Assembly (NCBI RefSeq): GCF_030696805.1
Contig: NZ_JAUYRO010000053.1
Coordinates: forward strand, 1-64,000
DNA from: Methyloversatilis sp.
GTDB lineage: Bacteria; Pseudomonadota; Gammaproteobacteria; Burkholderiales; Rhodocyclaceae
DNA length: 64,000 nt
Direction: 5' to 3'
Shown here: piece after piece, positions 33,714-42,311 of the stretch
How positions within the stretch are numbered: the first letter of the stretch is position 1
How the letters are laid out: every line of letters starts with the position of its first letter
Notes under the pieces: model-generated
Databases searched by the model: none
The model's input: the letters and a program-made list of their open reading frames with translations, nothing else
Told to the model about the DNA's origin: nothing
Program-made: the position numbers and the translations under genes

Positions 33714-35006
33714 ATGACCCCGAAAACCGACCCGAAAGACTTCCTCCGCGAACTGTTTCAGGCGGCGTTCGACGCCGCCAATCCGGATCTGTGCGTGCCG
33801 GCCAACCTGCCGCTGCCACCCAGGGGGCGCACGCTGGTCGTAGGCGCCGGCAAGGCGGCCGCCTCGATGGCGCTGGCAGTGGAGAAGAACTGGCCGGGCG
33901 ATCTGTCCGGACTGGTCGTGACGCGTTACGGTCATGGCGCCCCGTGCCGGCGCATCGAAGTGGTCGAGGCGTCGCATCCGGTACCCGATGCGGCCGGCCA
34001 GCAGGCGGCGAAGCGCATTCTTCAGTCAGTCCAGGGTCTGACTGAAGACGACCTGGTTATTGCGCTGATTTCCGGCGGCGGTTCGGCACTGCTGTCGGCA
34101 CCGGCCGAAGGCCTCACGCTGGAGGACAAGCAGGCGGTGAACCGCGCGCTGCTGGCCAGCGGCGCAGCGATCCAGGAAATGAATTGCGTGCGCAAGCACC
34201 TGTCGTCGATGAAGGGCGGCCGGCTGGCGCAAGCCTGCTACCCGGCGCGCGTGTTCACGCTGGTCATTTCGGATGTGCCGGGCGACGACCCGGCGGTGGT
34301 TGCATCCGGCCCGACGGTTCCCGACACCACGACGCGCGAGGATGCGCTGGCCATCATCCGCCGCTACAACATCGAAGTGCCGACCGCGGTGATGAACTGG
34401 CTGTCGAGCCCCGAATCCGAAACCCCGAAGTCGGACGACCCGCGTCTGGCGCGCTGCGAAACGCGCACCATTTCGACCGCCCAGGCTTCGCTGCTGGCCG
34501 CCGCCGAGGTGGCCCGAGCGCACGGCGTGACGCCGCTGGTGCTGGGCGACATGATCGAGGGCGAGTCGGCCGATGCCGGCAAGGTGCTGGCCGGCATCGC
34601 CAAGGCGTGCGCGATCAACGGCACGCCGCTGGCGCCGCCTTGCGTGCTGCTGTCCGGTGGCGAGACGACCGTGACGCTGGGCCAGATCAAGCCGGGGCAG
34701 AAACCGCGCGGCGGCCGCAATTCGGAATTCCTGCTGTCGCTGGCCATTGCGCTTGACGGCATGCCCGGCATCCATGCCGTGTCCGGCGATACAGACGGCA
34801 TCGACGGCAGCGAGGACAACGCCGGTGCCCTGGTCACCGACGATACGCTGGCGCGCGCCCGCGCCGCCGGCATCGACGCCCGCCACATGCTCGACGTGCA
34901 CGACGCGTACGGCTTTTTCCATGGCATCGATGACCTCATCGTGACCGGGCCGACGCTGACCAACGTGAATGACTTCCGCGCCATCTACGTCGAGAAAAAG
35001 GTCTGA
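33714..35006 (+). CDS. Glycerate 2-kinase (MOFRL/GckA family)
   Basis: A 430-aa glycerate kinase of the MOFRL type, which phosphorylates D-glycerate to 2-phosphoglycerate. The N-terminal domain includes RTLVVGAGKAAASMALAVE and the glycine-rich LVIALISGGGSALLSAPAEG. Other markers are MNCVRKHLSSMKGGRLAQACYPA, LVISDVPGDDPAVVASGPTVPD, VLLSGGETTVTL, GGRNSEFLLSLAI and SGDTDGIDGSEDNAGA (the MOFRL domain). In serine-cycle methylotrophs this enzyme is GckA, and in glyoxylate/tartronate metabolism TtuD. It lies 294 bases ahead of glcDEF on the same strand, so the products of glycolate oxidation and glycerate phosphorylation belong to the same carbon route. Confidence 0.92.
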   Translation: MTPKTDPKDFLRELFQAAFDAANPDLCVPANLPLPPRGRTLVVGAGKAAASMALAVEKNWPGDLSGLVVTRYGHGAPCRRIEVVEASHPVPDAAGQQAAKRILQSVQGLTEDDLVIALISGGGSALLSAPAEGLTLEDKQAVNRALLASGAAIQEMNCVRKHLSSMKGGRLAQACYPARVFTLVISDVPGDDPAVVASGPTVPDTTTREDALAIIRRYNIEVPTAVMNWLSSPESETPKSDDPRLARCETRTISTAQASLLAAAEVARAHGVTPLVLGDMIEGESADAGKVLAGIAKACAINGTPLAPPCVLLSGGETTVTLGQIKPGQKPRGGRNSEFLLSLAIALDGMPGIHAVSGDTDGIDGSEDNAGALVTDDTLARARAAGIDARHMLDVHDAYGFFHGIDDLIVTGPTLTNVNDFRAIYVEKKV

Positions 35007-35059
35007 AAGATGTTTATTTGCAGCGGTAAGCGTCCGAAGAAGCGGCTGCTGTAGCGCGC

Positions 35060-35165
35060 CGACACGGCTGGCCCCGCATGGCCAGCCGGCATCGCGGGCG
35101 TTGAACAGTGTTCGCCGAAACCCCGCTCCCACAGCACCGGCTCCCACAGCACCGGCGCTCCCACA
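35060..35165. repeat. REP-like hairpin and GCTCCCACA repeats between glycerate kinase and glcD
   Basis: A perfect stem CGGCTGGCC / GGCCAGCCG (35065-35088, six-base loop) is followed by two identical 15-mers GCTCCCACAGCACCG and a third partial copy (35125-35165). GCTCCCAC is the complement of the GTGGGAGC core found at 60040-60222, so both sites carry pieces of one dispersed repeat family. The remainder of this 294-bp gap shows no gene. Confidence 0.75.
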
Positions 35166-35300
35166 TCGGCGAGTCATGCGGTGCCAGCCGTCGTTCAAGC
35201 CGGCAAGTTTCGATGTGGCCGCGTCGCTTCGTTGCAACCGTCCGCGATCGCGGATGTCTGCGGGTATCATCGATCGCCTGATTGCACCCGAAAACGAGCC

Positions 35301-36824
35301 ATGAGCGCATCGCCGCAGGCGCACGCCAATACCGCCAATTCCCACTCGACTGCCGCTGCACCCACGGTGGTTTCCAGGGCCGCCCTGATCGCGGAACTGG
35401 CGCGCGTGCTGCCGGCTGACTGCCTCATCACCGACACCGGCCGCCTGCGTGCCTACGAGTGCGACGGCCTGATGCTGATGCGCGAAATGCCGCTTGCCGT
35501 CGCGCTGCCGACGACCGAGGCGCAGGTGGTCGCGGTGCTGCGCACCTGCCACCGGCTGGGCGTACCGGTGGTGCCACGCGGCGCCGGCACCGGCCTGTCC
35601 GGCGGCGCCACGCCGCACAAGAACGGCCTGGTGCTGTCGACGGCGCGCATGAACCGCATCGTGTCGGTCGACCGGCTGGCGCAGCAGGCGGTGGTTCAGC
35701 CGGGTGTGCGCAATCTTGCGGTGTCCGAAGCAGCCGCCCCGCACGGCCTGTACTACGCGCCGGATCCGTCGTCGCAGATCGCCTGCAGCATCGGCGGCAA
35801 TGTGGCGGAGAACTCCGGCGGTGTGCACTGCCTGAAATACGGACTGACCGTTCACAACGTGCTGCGCGTGCGCATGGTCACTATGGCCGGCGACGTGATG
35901 GAGGTGGGCAGTGCCGCGCCGGACAGCCCGGGCTACGACCTGCTGGCTGTCACCATCGGCTCGGAAGGCCTGCTTGGCGTCATCACCGAAGTGACCGTGA
36001 AGCTGGTGCCCCGACCGCGTGTGGCGCGCTGCGTGCTGGCTGCCTTCGACGACGTGCGCCGCGCGGGTCAGGCGGTGGCCGACATCATTGCGGCGGGCAT
36101 CATCCCGGCCGGCCTGGAAATGATGGACCAGGCGACCACGGTGGCGGTCGAAGCGTTCGTACATGCCGGCTACCCGCTGGATGCCGCCGCCATCCTTCTG
36201 TGCGAGGCCGATGGCACGGCGGAAGAAGTGGAAGACGAGATTGCCCGCGTTCGGGCGCTGCTCGACGCAGCCGGAACCACCGAAATCCGTGTGTCTGACG
36301 GCGAAGCCGAACGGCTGCGTTTCTGGGCCGGCCGCAAGGCGGCTTTCCCGGCGGCCGGGCGCATCTCGCCCGATTACTACTGCATGGACGGAACCATTCC
36401 TCGCCGCAAGCTGGCCGACATGCTGGAAGCGATGAATGCCATGTCGGACAAGTACGGCCTGCGCTGCCTGAACGTGTTCCATGCCGGTGACGGCAATCTG
36501 CACCCGTTGATCCTGTTCGACTCGAACGATCCGGATTCGCTGCACCGCGCAGAGGCCTTCGGCGTCGAAATCCTCGAATTGTCGGTCGCGCTGGGTGGCA
36601 CCATTACTGGCGAGCACGGCGTCGGGCTGGAGAAGATCAACCAGATGTGCGTGCAGTTCGCGCCCGGAGAACTCGACATGTTCCATCGCGTGAAGGCGGC
36701 CTTCGATCCGGCCGGTCTGATGAATCCGGGCAAGGCGGTTCCCACGCTGCACCGCTGCGCCGAAATGGGCGGCATGCACGTGCATCACGGGGAGCTGCCG
36801 CACCCCGATCTGCCGCGTTTCTGA
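35301..36824 (+). CDS. glcD: Glycolate oxidase FAD-binding subunit GlcD
   Basis: GlcD is the main flavin subunit of the GlcDEF glycolate dehydrogenase, which oxidises glycolate to glyoxylate and passes electrons to the respiratory chain. The 507-aa protein has a PCMH-type FAD domain (VPVVPRGAGTGLSGGATPHKNG, then IACSIGGNVAENSGGVHCLKYG and IGSEGLLGVITEVTVKLVPRP). The C-terminal FAD-oxidase domain follows, with NVFHAGDGNLHPLILFD and ITGEHGVGLEKINQM. About 25 low-complexity residues precede the conserved region. The ATG at 35301 was chosen over the track's extension of 40 residues, which lies in the repeat-bearing gap. The stop is two bases before glcE. Confidence 0.95.
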   Translation: MSASPQAHANTANSHSTAAAPTVVSRAALIAELARVLPADCLITDTGRLRAYECDGLMLMREMPLAVALPTTEAQVVAVLRTCHRLGVPVVPRGAGTGLSGGATPHKNGLVLSTARMNRIVSVDRLAQQAVVQPGVRNLAVSEAAAPHGLYYAPDPSSQIACSIGGNVAENSGGVHCLKYGLTVHNVLRVRMVTMAGDVMEVGSAAPDSPGYDLLAVTIGSEGLLGVITEVTVKLVPRPRVARCVLAAFDDVRRAGQAVADIIAAGIIPAGLEMMDQATTVAVEAFVHAGYPLDAAAILLCEADGTAEEVEDEIARVRALLDAAGTTEIRVSDGEAERLRFWAGRKAAFPAAGRISPDYYCMDGTIPRRKLADMLEAMNAMSDKYGLRCLNVFHAGDGNLHPLILFDSNDPDSLHRAEAFGVEILELSVALGGTITGEHGVGLEKINQMCVQFAPGELDMFHRVKAAFDPAGLMNPGKAVPTLHRCAEMGGMHVHHGELPHPDLPRF

Positions 36825-36826
36825 CC

Positions 36827-37903
36827 ATGAGCCATCCTTTCCATTCGACGCTGCGCGAGCTGGTGCTGGATGCCGCCGCGCAAGGCCGCACGCTGCGTCC
36901 GCATGGCAGCGGCTCGAAGGATTTCCTCGCGCAGCAGCTCGCTGGCGCGCCGCTCGACATGCGCGGTGCGCAGGGTGTCATCGCCTACGAACCCTCCGAG
37001 CTCTACATCACGGCGCATGGCGGTACACGCGTGGCCGACATCGAAGCGCTGCTGGCCGGGCGGCAGCAGATGCTGGCTTTCGAGCCGCCGCTTTTCGGTC
37101 CCGGCGTCACATTGGGTGGCATGGTGGCGAGCGGCCTGTCCGGCCCGCGCCGCATGGCCGCCGGCAGCCTGCGCGACTTCGTGCTCGGCGTCACCGTCAT
37201 GGACGGGCAGGGCCGTGTGCTGCACTTCGGCGGCCAGGTCATGAAGAATGTTGCAGGCTTTGACGTATCGCGCCTGATCGCTGGCAGTTTTGGCACGCTG
37301 GGCCTCATTCTCGACGTAACGTTGAAGGTGCTGCCACTGCCCCAGGCCGAACAGACCCGGGTTCTCGAACTCGACGACGCGACGGCGCTGCTGCGCATGC
37401 GTGAGTGGGGCGCCCAGCCACTGCCGATATCGGCCACTTGCTGGCACGGCGGCCGGCTCCACGTCAGGCTGTCGGGCGCGCAGGTCGCGCTCGACGCCGC
37501 GGCACCGCTGATCGGCGGCGAGGCGGTTGACGCCGTCGAAGCGGCAGCGCTGTGGCGCTCGGTACGCAATCACACACATGCCTTCTTCGATGGCGATGCG
37601 CCGCTGTGGCGCGTCGCGCTGCCGCCGACGGCGCCGCATCTGGCCCTGGATGGCGACACCCTGACCGAATGGAACGGCCTGCAGCGCTGGCTGCGCAGCG
37701 ACACCGACGCGGACGCGTTGCGTCACGTGGTCGGCGCGATGGGCGGCCATGCCACCCTGTTCCGCGGCGGCCGGACCGTGGACCGGGCGCTCGGCGTGTT
37801 CGAGCCGCTCAAGCCCGAAGTCATGGCAGTCAGCCAGCGCCTGAAGCACGCTTTCGACCCGTCCGGCGTGTTCAGCCCCGGACGGTTGTATCCCGAACTT
37901 TAA
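36827..37903 (+). CDS. glcE: Glycolate oxidase subunit GlcE
   Basis: GlcE is the second flavin-type subunit of glycolate dehydrogenase, homologous to the N-terminal half of GlcD. The 358-aa protein shows LRPHGSGSKDF, the PCMH glycine segment LFGPGVTLGGMVASGLSGPRRM, and the family signature FGGQVMKNVAGFDVSRLIAGSFGTLGLI. The C-terminus ends with FDPSGVFSPGRLYPEL, as in other GlcE proteins. It begins two bases after glcD and ends 11 bases before glcF, so the three genes are translated from one message. The longer track ORF reads through glcD and is rejected. Confidence 0.94.
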   Translation: MSHPFHSTLRELVLDAAAQGRTLRPHGSGSKDFLAQQLAGAPLDMRGAQGVIAYEPSELYITAHGGTRVADIEALLAGRQQMLAFEPPLFGPGVTLGGMVASGLSGPRRMAAGSLRDFVLGVTVMDGQGRVLHFGGQVMKNVAGFDVSRLIAGSFGTLGLILDVTLKVLPLPQAEQTRVLELDDATALLRMREWGAQPLPISATCWHGGRLHVRLSGAQVALDAAAPLIGGEAVDAVEAAALWRSVRNHTHAFFDGDAPLWRVALPPTAPHLALDGDTLTEWNGLQRWLRSDTDADALRHVVGAMGGHATLFRGGRTVDRALGVFEPLKPEVMAVSQRLKHAFDPSGVFSPGRLYPEL

Positions 37904-37914
37904 GAGCGATCCCG

Positions 37915-39156
37915 ATGCAGACCGGACTGGCCGATTTCATCCGCAGCACGCCGGAGGGCGACGCTGCAGAAGCAGTGCTGCGCAAGTGCGTGCATTGCGG
38001 TTTCTGCAACGCCACCTGCCCGACCTATCAGTTGCTGGGCGACGAACTCGACGGTCCGCGCGGCCGCATTTACCTGATGAAGCAGATGTTCGAGGGCACC
38101 GTGCCGGCCGAGACCGTGCTGCCCCACCTCGACCGTTGCCTGACCTGTCGCAATTGCGAATCCACCTGTCCGTCCGGTGTGCGCTACAGCGAACTGGTCG
38201 ATATCGGCCGTGCCGTGGCGGAGCGCCGCACGCAACGGCCGCTGGTCGCGCGCGCGGCGCGCTGGGTGCTGAGGGAAGGCCTGTCGCGACCCGGTGTTTT
38301 CAACACCGCACTGGCGCTGGGGCGGCTTGCCAGACCGCTGCTGCCCGCTTCGCTGGCCGCCAAGGTGGCGCCGCGGCGGGACGCCGGCAGCTGGCCGCCG
38401 GTGCGTCACGCACGCCGCATGCTGGTGCTGGCCGGCTGCGTGCAGCCGGCGCTCATGCCCGACGTGAATGCCGCTGCGGCGCGGGTGCTCGACCTGGTCG
38501 GCATTTCGCTGGTCGAGGCCGCGCGCGCCGGTTGTTGCGGCGCCTTGCGTTTCCACCTGAATGACCAGGAAGGCGGACGGCGCGACATGCGCGCGTTGAT
38601 CGACGCCTGGTGGCCGGCCATCGACAGCGGCGAGATCGAAGCCATCGTGATGACCGCGTCCGGCTGCGGTACGACGGTGCGCGAGTACGGCCACCTGCTG
38701 GCTGATGACCCGCACTACGCACAGCGCGCCGCACGCGTGGGCGCAATGACGAAGGACCTGTCCGAAATCCTGCACGCCGAGCGCGTGCAGATCGAAGGCC
38801 TGTTCGCGGCGCAGCCGCCGGCGACGACGGCGCTTGCCTATCACCCTCCCTGTTCGCTGCAGCACGGCCAGCAGGTGCGCGGTCTGGCCGAAGGTCTGCT
38901 GCGTGCCGCCGGATACGACCTTGCACCGGTCACCGACAGTCATCTGTGCTGTGGCTCGGCCGGCAGCTATTCGCTGTTGCAGCCACAGCTTTCACGCACG
39001 CTGCGCGACAACAAGCTGCATGCGCTGCAAGCCGCGCCGGTGAAGGGAATTGCCAGTGCCAACGTAGGCTGTATCGCACACCTGCAGACCGGCACTGGAA
39101 CACCGGTGCGCCACTGGATCGAATGGGTGGAGGACGCACTGACAGCGGCTGCGTGA
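37915..39156 (+). CDS. glcF: Glycolate oxidase iron-sulfur subunit GlcF
   Basis: GlcF carries the iron-sulfur clusters that take electrons from GlcD/GlcE to quinone. In the 413-aa protein the two 4Fe-4S motifs are CVHCGFCNATCPTY and CLTCRNCESTCPSGVRY near residues 25-95. Two CCG domains follow, with AGCCGALRFHLNDQE and HLCCGSAGSYSLL, together with AYHPPCSLQHGQQ. The ATG at 37915 follows the glcE stop closely. The set glcD-glcE-glcF is complete, but glcG, glcB and the regulator glcC are not adjacent. Confidence 0.95.
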   Translation: MQTGLADFIRSTPEGDAAEAVLRKCVHCGFCNATCPTYQLLGDELDGPRGRIYLMKQMFEGTVPAETVLPHLDRCLTCRNCESTCPSGVRYSELVDIGRAVAERRTQRPLVARAARWVLREGLSRPGVFNTALALGRLARPLLPASLAAKVAPRRDAGSWPPVRHARRMLVLAGCVQPALMPDVNAAAARVLDLVGISLVEAARAGCCGALRFHLNDQEGGRRDMRALIDAWWPAIDSGEIEAIVMTASGCGTTVREYGHLLADDPHYAQRAARVGAMTKDLSEILHAERVQIEGLFAAQPPATTALAYHPPCSLQHGQQVRGLAEGLLRAAGYDLAPVTDSHLCCGSAGSYSLLQPQLSRTLRDNKLHALQAAPVKGIASANVGCIAHLQTGTGTPVRHWIEWVEDALTAAA

Positions 39157-39239
39157 GCGCATCGTTTCCGGTTCAAGTTGCGGCAATTTCTGCCGTAGAT
39201 GGACGTAACCCGCCAAAGATCCGGAAAAGAATCCCCGCC

Positions 39240-40094
39240 ATGCAAAAAGCTCGCAGCACGATGCCCGACACCGCAGAAGCCCTGCTCGATTCCACCGCCG
39301 TGTTGCTGCCGGCCAAGCCACATCTGCTGATGGAAATCGACAACCTGATGCGTACGCCGGATTTTGAGGTGGGTGTCCTGGCTGAATCCATATCGCGCGA
39401 TCCCGGCGTGCTGTCGGCCCTGTTCAAGCTTTGCCGATCGCCGGCCTACAGCCGCGGTCGCGCGCCGAGCAACGCCGAACAGGTGCTGATGCTGGTCGGT
39501 CTGTCGCAGACCGTGAATCTGGTGCGCGGCATTTCGATCCGTCAGGTGGCGGGTGGAGCCGGTCCGCAGATGACGCACTTCTGGACGCGTTGTGACGAGA
39601 TCGCGGCGCTCGCCTCGCAGATCGCCAGCGAACGTGTGGCCGTGTGCAATGTGTTCCCTGACCAGGCCTATCTGGCGGCGATGTTCCACGACTGCGGCGT
39701 ACCGCTGCTGTGCACACGCTTTCCGGGGTACTGGAAGCGGCTCAATCTCGATGACGACACCGCGTGGGTCGATCTCGCACTCGAGAACACGAGCTATCGG
39801 CTTGACCACGCCACGGTCGGTTACTGGGTTGCCCGCAACTGGGGTCTGCCCGAACTGATCGTGCAGGCGATCCGGCACCATCACGCCATGCCGGACGACG
39901 ATACCTTCGGGCTGCGCAGCACGATAGGCATCGTTGCGCTCGCCACTCACATCTATCTGCGCAACAAGGGACTGGGCGACCCGTCCTGGGCGGTGTGCGG
40001 GCCGGAAATCCTGTCCGAACTGGGCATCCATGCCGCGGCGCTTGACGAGTACGTTGACGAAATCAACGAACGGCACGTCAGTCTCGCGATGTGA
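39240..40094 (+). CDS. HDOD-domain protein
   Basis: A 284-aa protein built of one HDOD domain, a degenerate HD-type metal-dependent fold used in bacterial signalling. Typical segments are LLMEIDNLMRTPDFEVGVLAESISRDPGVLSALFKLCRSPAYS, VLMLVGLSQTVNLVRGISI and the helix pair around FPDQAYLAAMFHDCGVPLL and LPELIVQAIRHHHAMPDDD. The HD pair (FHDCG) is kept, unlike in many HDOD proteins. No output domain is attached. It follows glcF by 83 bases but is probably not functionally linked; a second HDOD protein is encoded at 62535. Confidence 0.85.
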   Translation: MQKARSTMPDTAEALLDSTAVLLPAKPHLLMEIDNLMRTPDFEVGVLAESISRDPGVLSALFKLCRSPAYSRGRAPSNAEQVLMLVGLSQTVNLVRGISIRQVAGGAGPQMTHFWTRCDEIAALASQIASERVAVCNVFPDQAYLAAMFHDCGVPLLCTRFPGYWKRLNLDDDTAWVDLALENTSYRLDHATVGYWVARNWGLPELIVQAIRHHHAMPDDDTFGLRSTIGIVALATHIYLRNKGLGDPSWAVCGPEILSELGIHAAALDEYVDEINERHVSLAM

Positions 40095-40164
40095 ATATTC
40101 GTCACAATCTTCCGGAGATTGTGACGCCGGGTGACGCAGGTCGCAGCGGACCCGCCTGCACGGC

Positions 40165-40170
40165 TAGAAT
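40165..40170 (+). promoter_or_regulatory. Candidate -10 element for the PP2C phosphatase gene
   Basis: TAGAAT lies 25 bases before the ATG at 40195 in the context GGCTAGAATCAAGG. No convincing -35 hexamer was found. Confidence 0.3.
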
Positions 40171-40194
40171 CAAGGGACGTACCCGGAAACCTTC

Positions 40195-41010
40195 ATGGCA
40201 CTAAAATTAGACAGTTGCGTTGCGCAGCACATCGGTGACCGCAAGGAACAGCAAGACCGCGCCGCAGTCTTTCCGCACAGCCGCCACAAGGGCATGCTGA
40301 TGGCAGTGCTCGCCGACGGCATGGGCGGGCACAGCGGCGGGGCGATGGCGGCCGAGCAGGTCGTGATGAAAGCGCGTGACAACTTCGAGGCCTACGCGCC
40401 AGCGGTCGAAACGCCGACGGACCTGCTGCGCAGCGTGGTCGAGGAAGCGCACGTGGTGATCAAGCTCACCCGATTCACGACCGAGCAGGACCCGCATTCC
40501 ACCGCCTGCGTGCTGTTGATGCAGTCGGGCCGTGTCGACTGGGCGCACTGCGGCGATTCGCGCATCTACCATTTCCGCCACGACAAGCGCGTGGCTATCA
40601 GTCAGGACCATTCACTGGTCGGCGAACTTATCCGCCAGGGCAGGCTCGACGAGGAAGGCGCCAAGACGCACCCGCAGCGCAATCTGCTGCTGCACTGCCT
40701 CGGCGCGCAGAAGGAACCGATGATCGACTACGGCGGCGCCAGCGACCTGGCCGACGGCGACAGCTTCCTGATCTGCTCGGACGGTCTGTGGGCCTACTTT
40801 TCCGACGAGGAAATCGGCGGCGTGCTGTCTGTCTTCTCCGCCCGCGAGGCGGCGGAAACGCTGATCAAGCGTGCGCGGGACCGGGGGCGGCCGACCGGCG
40901 ACAATGTGTCGCTCATCCTGATCAAGCTGATCGACGCCGAATCGCGCGAGAAGGCCGAACGCGAAAGGCTGGATTCAGCACGGCGCAAGCTGGGCAGCAT
41001 GAAAGACTGA
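40195..41010 (+). CDS. PP2C-family serine/threonine protein phosphatase
   Basis: A 271-aa metal-dependent protein phosphatase of the PPM family. The metal-binding motifs are in place: the first acidic group in HIGDRKEQQDRAAVFPH, then VLADGMGGHSGGAMAAEQVV, WAHCGDSRIYHFR, LICSDGLWAYFSDEE and GDNVSLILIKL. PP2C enzymes reverse Ser/Thr phosphorylation by Hanks-type kinases; no such kinase gene is nearby. The last 20 residues form a charged helix. A TAGAAT box lies just upstream, and the gene is convergent with corA, 25 bases away. Confidence 0.92.
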   Translation: MALKLDSCVAQHIGDRKEQQDRAAVFPHSRHKGMLMAVLADGMGGHSGGAMAAEQVVMKARDNFEAYAPAVETPTDLLRSVVEEAHVVIKLTRFTTEQDPHSTACVLLMQSGRVDWAHCGDSRIYHFRHDKRVAISQDHSLVGELIRQGRLDEEGAKTHPQRNLLLHCLGAQKEPMIDYGGASDLADGDSFLICSDGLWAYFSDEEIGGVLSVFSAREAAETLIKRARDRGRPTGDNVSLILIKLIDAESREKAERERLDSARRKLGSMKD

Positions 41011-41034
41011 ACCGGGCTGCCGGTCAGCCACCGG

Positions 41035-42126
41035 TCAGCCTAGCCAGTGCCGGCGCCAGAACAGCATGCCGAGCGGTGCCGCGATGGCGGCCATCAGCGC
41101 CAGCGCCATCAGGAAGCCATCGGGTGAATCCAGCCACGGCATATGGCGGAAGTTCATGCCGAACACACCAGCCACCAGCGCCGCCGGCATGAACAGCGTG
41201 GTGATCACGGTCAGGATGCGTACCTCCTGATTCACCCGCTGGCTCATCGCCGACAGGTAAACATCCAGCAGACCGGAAAGCGTTTCCCGCATCGAATCGA
41301 CCGATTCGATCAGGAAGGTCAGGTGGTCCTGCACATCGCGCAGATAGACGCGCGTTTCCGGCATCACCAGCGGATGGTCGCCGCGCTGCAGGCTGCTGAT
41401 CACTTCGCGCAGTGGCCACAGCGCGCGACGCAGTGCCATGGTGTCGCGCCTCGCCTCGTGCAACGGGGCGATCTGTGCGCTCGCCGGGCGTTCGAACAGC
41501 GCTTCCTCCAGCCTGTCCAGTCGATCATCGATGCGTTCGATCACGCCGAAATAATTGTCCACCACGGCATCGACCAGACTGTAGGCCAGCAGGTCGATGC
41601 CGCTGCTGCGCAGGCTGCCGAGTGATTTGCGCAGGCGCTCGCGCACCGGTTCGAAACTGCCGGTCGGCCGTTCCTGGAAACTGAGCAGGAAGTCCCGGCC
41701 GAGCACCAGACTGAACTGTTCCGACGACAGCGTCTGACCGTCATCGGACAGCTGCAGCACGCGGGCGACGATGAACAGCTGGTCGCCGTAGTCCTCCACC
41801 TTGGGTCGCTGCTCGGTGTTGGCGATGTCTTCCAGCACCAGCGGATGCAGATTGAAGCGTTGACCGATTTCGGCCAGTACGCTCGTGTCGTGCACGCCAT
41901 AGACATTCAGCCAGCGAAACGGCAGCGTCGCCTCGTGCAGGCGCGACTGTTCTAGCGACGTGAAGCGGGTTTCCCGCAATGCGTCCGAACCATACTCGAT
42001 CAGCGAAATGCCCGCCGCCTGTTCGCGCGCCGCACCGATGAACACCACCGACCCGGGCGCCAGGCCGCGTTTGCTGGAGCGGCGTGACGTGCCGCGCGCG
42101 CGTTTCGGAGTGGTTTGTCGATTCAT
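41035..42126 (-). CDS. corA: CorA-type magnesium/cobalt transporter
   Basis: A 363-aa member of the CorA metal-ion channel family. After a basic N-terminus (MNRQTTPKRARGTSRRSSKRG), the cytoplasmic domain includes RWLNVYGVHDTSVLAEIGQRFNLHPLVLEDI and the long stalk helix (around IDDRLDRLEEALFERPASAQIAPLHEARRD). Two C-terminal membrane helices carry the signature FGMNF between them, followed by HMPWLDSPDGF. The pore motif GMN and the acidic periplasmic loop are intact. The start at 42126 matches the beginning of the conserved region better than the track's version, which adds 49 residues. Confidence 0.95.
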   Translation of the reverse strand: MNRQTTPKRARGTSRRSSKRGLAPGSVVFIGAAREQAAGISLIEYGSDALRETRFTSLEQSRLHEATLPFRWLNVYGVHDTSVLAEIGQRFNLHPLVLEDIANTEQRPKVEDYGDQLFIVARVLQLSDDGQTLSSEQFSLVLGRDFLLSFQERPTGSFEPVRERLRKSLGSLRSSGIDLLAYSLVDAVVDNYFGVIERIDDRLDRLEEALFERPASAQIAPLHEARRDTMALRRALWPLREVISSLQRGDHPLVMPETRVYLRDVQDHLTFLIESVDSMRETLSGLLDVYLSAMSQRVNQEVRILTVITTLFMPAALVAGVFGMNFRHMPWLDSPDGFLMALALMAAIAAPLGMLFWRRHWLG

Positions 42127-42311
42127 AAGTAAGCCTTTATTTTGGTATACCCCCCTGCGCGCCGCGCTGCCTGAGGATAGTATGCGAAGCCGGCCGGGGG
42201 CAGCTTTCAGCGACCGCCCGGGCATCCAGAAACATCGGCACCGCCGCGCTCCATGGAGACGGCCGGGCAGCACGATGTTCAGCGCAGGACGTTCATCACG
42301 GGGGAGGGTAC

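Noticed and set aside
34026-36803. 925-aa reverse-strand ORF
   Set aside because: It is antisense to the glycerate kinase and glcD genes, is rich in Arg/His/Gln/Ala with no domain motifs, and exists because of the high GC content.
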